Below, piece by piece: positions 5,172 through 5,753 of a DNA stretch of 5,753 nucleotides (the first letter of the stretch is position 1; every line of letters begins with the position of its first letter). This stretch comes from Sphingomonadaceae bacterium. GTDB taxonomy: Bacteria > Pseudomonadota > Alphaproteobacteria > Sphingomonadales > Sphingomonadaceae. Below the pieces are notes generated by a model. The model saw only the letters and a program-made list of their open reading frames with translations. It was not told the DNA's origin and did not search any database. The position numbers and the translations under genes were made by a program. The stretch spans positions 1 through 5,753 of the forward strand of contig JACDGO010000152.1 in NCBI GenBank assembly GCA_013821585.1. The letters are read 5' to 3'.

Positions 5172-5552
5172 CTATGCCCCCTCCCGAGCCTTCGCCAGCC
5201 CCTCGACCGTCTCCATGAAGCGCATTAGCGAGATCGGCTTCGACACATAGGCGTCGGCCCCTGCGGCGCGGATGCGATCCTCGTCGGCCTTTCCCGCGTA
5301 AGCGGTGACCGCCATGATCGGCGTGGCCGAGAGTTCCGCGTCGGCGCGGATCGCCTCCGTCAACTCCAAACCGGTGACGTGCGGCATCTGAATGTCCATC
5401 ACGATCAGGTCGGGCCGCACCGCGCGCGCGCGGTCCATCGCCTCACGCCCGTCGCGCACGCCTTCCGCCGCATAGCCGTGCGCGCGCAGCAGGTCGCAGA
5501 ACAGCCGCAGGTTGAGTTCGTTGTCCTCGACAACGAGCACGGTCTTTGCCAC
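5172..5552 (-). CDS. divK: Single-domain response regulator DivK
   Basis: The 126-residue product is a stand-alone receiver domain with no output domain, as in DivK, which controls cell polarity and the CtrA cell-cycle pathway by binding histidine kinases such as PleC, DivJ and DivL. Visible receiver residues: the acidic pair E9-D10 (VVEDNELN), the phospho-acceptor D53 in IVMDIQMP, T83 in AVTAYA, and K105 in YVSKPIS. D53 and the EDNELN start match the Caulobacter DivK pattern closely. The start codon is GTG (GTGGCAAAG, giving MAKTVLVV), with GAGG about 7 bases upstream; an ATG just upstream is in another frame. Other single-domain regulators such as CpdR or Spo0F-like proteins are less likely given the EDNE signature and the DUF3572/rpmG neighbours. 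No pleD follows it. The DUF3572 gene starts 37 bases away on the opposite strand. Confidence 0.9.
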   Translation of the reverse strand: MAKTVLVVEDNELNLRLFCDLLRAHGYAAEGVRDGREAMDRARAVRPDLIVMDIQMPHVTGLELTEAIRADAELSATPIMAVTAYAGKADEDRIRAAGADAYVSKPISLMRFMETVEGLAKAREGA

Positions 5553-5589
5553 GCGCGAACCTCGATAACGGACATGCGGGCGATAGGCG

Positions 5590-5753
5590 ATGACGGACGA
5601 TCAGACAAACGACGCGCGCACCGTAGCGCTTTCCGCGCTGGTGTGGACGCTCCAGGACGAGCCGCGCGCCGAGCGGCTGCTCGCGCTGACCGGTCTCACG
5701 CCTGAGGACTTGCGCGCCCGCGTCAACGACCCCGCGCTGCTCGACGCGGTGCT
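5590..5753 (+). CDS. DUF3572 family protein (N-terminal part)
   Basis: The first 54 codons are present and the gene runs off the right edge. The sequence starts MTDDQTNDARTVALSALVWT and continues LQDEPRAERLLALTGLTPEDLRARVNDPALLDAV. This is the DUF3572 pattern: an ALxALxW helix, a D-x-x-RAxRLLALTGL core, then a P-x-x-LR segment. DUF3572 proteins are about 90-100 residues, so roughly half is missing. The function is unknown; conserved placement beside divK in alphaproteobacteria suggests, but does not show, a cell-cycle link. The Shine-Dalgarno is poor (ATAGGCG directly before ATG). The 37-base gap to divK means the two promoters must overlap or extend into the neighbouring genes. Confidence 0.85.
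   Translation, partial: MTDDQTNDARTVALSALVWTLQDEPRAERLLALTGLTPEDLRARVNDPALLDAV

Overview
The window is GC-rich, gene-dense bacterial chromosome. It looks like an alphaproteobacterium, most likely a sphingomonad (Sphingopyxis or Sphingomonas type). The reasons are a DivK response regulator next to a DUF3572 gene and rpmG, a 55-residue L33 without cysteines, a proteobacterial 'cisplatin damage response' type ATP-dependent DNA ligase, a CTTGAC-type -35 box, and GTG starts. The genus is inferred from protein flavour only.

Left part (1-3011, all minus strand). In transcription order this is an ATP-dependent DNA ligase (1440-3011), a secreted metal-dependent amidohydrolase of the prolidase/imidazolonepropionase-like class (91-1392), and the first codons of another signal-peptide protein (1-77) that leaves the window. 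The gaps are 47 and 13 bases, and the ribosome binding site of the last gene overlaps the amidohydrolase stop codon. These three may be co-transcribed.

Middle (3012-4742). A membrane-anchored calcineurin-like metallophosphoesterase (3048-3875, plus) diverges from the ligase across 36 bases. Converging on it is a minus-strand pair: a 107-residue unrecognised all-helical protein (4419-4742) and, 3 bases later, a six-helix membrane protein resembling the TMEM165/GDT1 family but without its acidic ExGD motifs (3945-4415). Between the metallophosphoesterase and the GDT1-like gene is a short coding-like stretch that may be the tail of a lost gene.

Right part (4743-5753). rpmG (plus) has a plausible own promoter and a GCAA-capped hairpin just after its stop. 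A palindromic intergenic repeat (5082-5163) lies between rpmG and the convergent divK (5172-5552, minus). A DUF3572 gene (plus) diverges from divK and runs off the right edge. divK, rpmG and DUF3572 form a known alphaproteobacterial neighbourhood; pleD, its usual member, is absent here and rpmG is inverted.

No CRISPR array, tRNA, rRNA, transposase or clearly new multi-gene system is visible, and no gene-free stretch exceeds 150 bases. The points most worth a second look are the ligase separated from its usual repair partners, the motif-less GDT1-like protein with its unknown partner, the remodelled divK locus, and the hairpin repeat.
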